A model generated the notes under the pieces. The model saw only the letters and a program-made list of their open reading frames with translations. It did no database searches and was not told where the DNA came from. A DNA stretch of 64,000 nt from Sphingobacterium sp. R2 (GTDB lineage Bacteria > Bacteroidota > Bacteroidia > Sphingobacteriales > Sphingobacteriaceae): contig NZ_CP142884.1 of NCBI RefSeq assembly GCF_040760075.1, positions 3,100,001 through 3,164,000 on the forward strand, in the 5' to 3' direction. Of this stretch, positions 63,801 to 64,000 are shown in pieces; the first letter of the stretch is position 1, and every line of letters begins with the position of its first letter. The translations under genes were made by a program, and so were the position numbers.

Positions 63801-64000
63801 GTCTTATTTAAGGGTGAAAAATCTGCAGCTTGGCTATACTTTTAAGAAAGAATTACTGATGAAGCTGGGCATCCAGAAGTTACGCGTATTTGGTTCGGTC
63901 GATAATTTAGCGGTATTGACGAGCTTTAAAGGCTTAGATCCGGAGAAAAGTACCTATACCAATGATGCTTATCCGATGACGAAGAGTTTTGTGGTTGGAC
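60832..64000 (+). CDS. SusC/RagA-family TonB-dependent transporter (3' end outside window)
   Basis: An open frame from the ATG at 60832 to the end of the window, 1056 codons. After a signal segment (LLVGLPFISMAALA) comes a carboxypeptidase-regulatory domain (VGQVLDAKGQPLSGVEVRN), the EVVVVGYGKQKKG box, the plug (NASQALQGVIPGLAV to GVVLITTKSGKR) and a full barrel. The last visible residues (YPMTKSFVVG) resemble the usual SusC C-terminus, so only a few residues are missing. A SusD partner should follow outside the window. It is divergent from the dehydrogenase operon and shares its operators, so both probably serve one substrate. Confidence 0.93.
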   Translation, partial: MILKQIKIRDVINRSCLLVGLPFISMAALANVPSSLNNGKIPISDVLNPSSGLAKFQQQLVGQVLDAKGQPLSGVEVRNLKNATVTVTDQEGRFKLTGSVSDQIQFRLIGFNTKVVSGKDVQALVLDASENALDEVVVVGYGKQKKGNLTGAVASVNFDQSTSSRGLSNASQALQGVIPGLAVSQNSGMAGNNAADLLIRGLGTVNSAGPLIVVDGMPDVNMNRVNVNDIESVTVLKDASSAAVYGSRAANGVVLITTKSGKRNSRTAISFSANKSLVKPTRSFDFVNNYAKAMTATQRAQAYNTAASAFNFKNGTIDEWLALSMIDPRLYPSIDWWDVILRNGQSGNYNVSINGGTENNNYYLSVGMLDEKGIQINNDFKRYNAAFNFETKVTNTIGAGVRFSGNWSDYRYNYEDGMTANSTSGMDLFTSPAGILPYDPITGFYGGAMSYNESPQANNIYADYMTRNQNHLNQKQALVNGYLNWKPFKGFEAKVDYALNYDTRFQWKADMPTKLYNIRTGLSIRDLVPTNDGIYNTDRNNYKTQLNFKLSYDHKFGANHDFSALAVYSEEYWNNRVLAGSRLDRLHPSLHEIDGASEDVQNVSGSSSAEGLRSYIGRLNYTAFGKYMFEGNFRVDGSSRFLPGDQYGFFPSAAVGWRISDEVFMSAFKEKIRMSSAKFRASYGSLGNNSGVGLYEQKQSLVSSPYYLIDNSTGTGSVVKGLINKKLINYDLTWEKTRVFNLGLDLGFFKNKLTAELDYYERKTIGMNRPSDVSMHLTGLFTAPRRNIGDMMNKGLEANVTWNDRKGDVGYMLNFNVGYNKNKLLSWNEQLQRGSVFIDMPYNFIYAFESLGIAQSWQDVYNAVPQGASPGDILLKDVNGDGKLDANDRVAYPAYQLGRPKVNYGFRGSVDYKGFDFSFLLQAATGRKEFWMNKANSNFLGTANQAITEDQWNNMWSLDNRDADYPKLLPSTLGSTSPNAYLSTFWLQNMSYLRVKNLQLGYTFKKELLMKLGIQKLRVFGSVDNLAVLTSFKGLDPEKSTYTNDAYPMTKSFVVG

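Overview
The window looks like chromosomal DNA of a Bacteroidota bacterium, most likely Sphingobacteriaceae (Sphingobacterium-like). Reasons: three SusC/SusD-type outer-membrane uptake loci, many SPII or short SPI exported hydrolases, a one-component 'triple tyrosine' propeller regulator, short-Q-loop cytochrome bd, and repeated matches to the Bacteroidota promoter (TTG, about 20 nt, TAnnTTTG) with little use of Shine-Dalgarno sites. No rRNA, tRNA, CRISPR array or intact mobile element was seen; one decayed IS982-type transposase is present.

Layout. 1-7.2 kb: end of an OmpR-type response regulator, its histidine kinase, and a three-gene heavy-metal RND efflux operon. 7.5-30.2 kb: a large locus for proline/hydroxyproline-rich (collagen-like) peptides. 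It holds all four enzymes taking trans-4-hydroxy-L-proline to 2-oxoglutarate, an APC permease, a DUF885 zinc peptidase, two dipeptidyl peptidase IV paralogues, an M1-type peptidase, an Xaa-Pro aminopeptidase, an AraC regulator and a SusC/SusD pair. 30.2-32.9 kb: IS982 remnant, a small-RNA gene, and a KAS II gene controlled by a TetR regulator with matching palindromes before both genes. 32.9-35.4 kb: a SufR-like Fe-S regulator divergent from a Mn-type superoxide dismutase operon, with a CAAC-N6-GTTG palindrome on the sod -33 box. 35.7-42.0 kb: NarL-type two-component system, cydAB, and a diheme cytochrome. 42.1-53.7 kb: a beta-1,2-glucan utilisation locus (GH3, GH144, SusD, SusC, propeller regulator). 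53.9-55.3 kb: a second, identical copy of the small RNA and a Bcr/CflA-type exporter. 55.6-64 kb: a catabolic operon of unknown substrate (DHDPS-like lyase, SDR, Nramp-fold transporter lacking metal ligands, PQQ-type sugar dehydrogenase with cytochrome c) divergent from a SusC gene that runs off the window, with two TTGTATACAA operators between them.

Most noteworthy: the duplicated 66-nt RNA gene with its own promoter and terminator; the SufR/SOD operator-promoter overlap; the complete hydroxyproline/peptide locus; and the unexplained 55.6-64 kb system. Functions are read from sequence motifs and family knowledge only; no searches were run.
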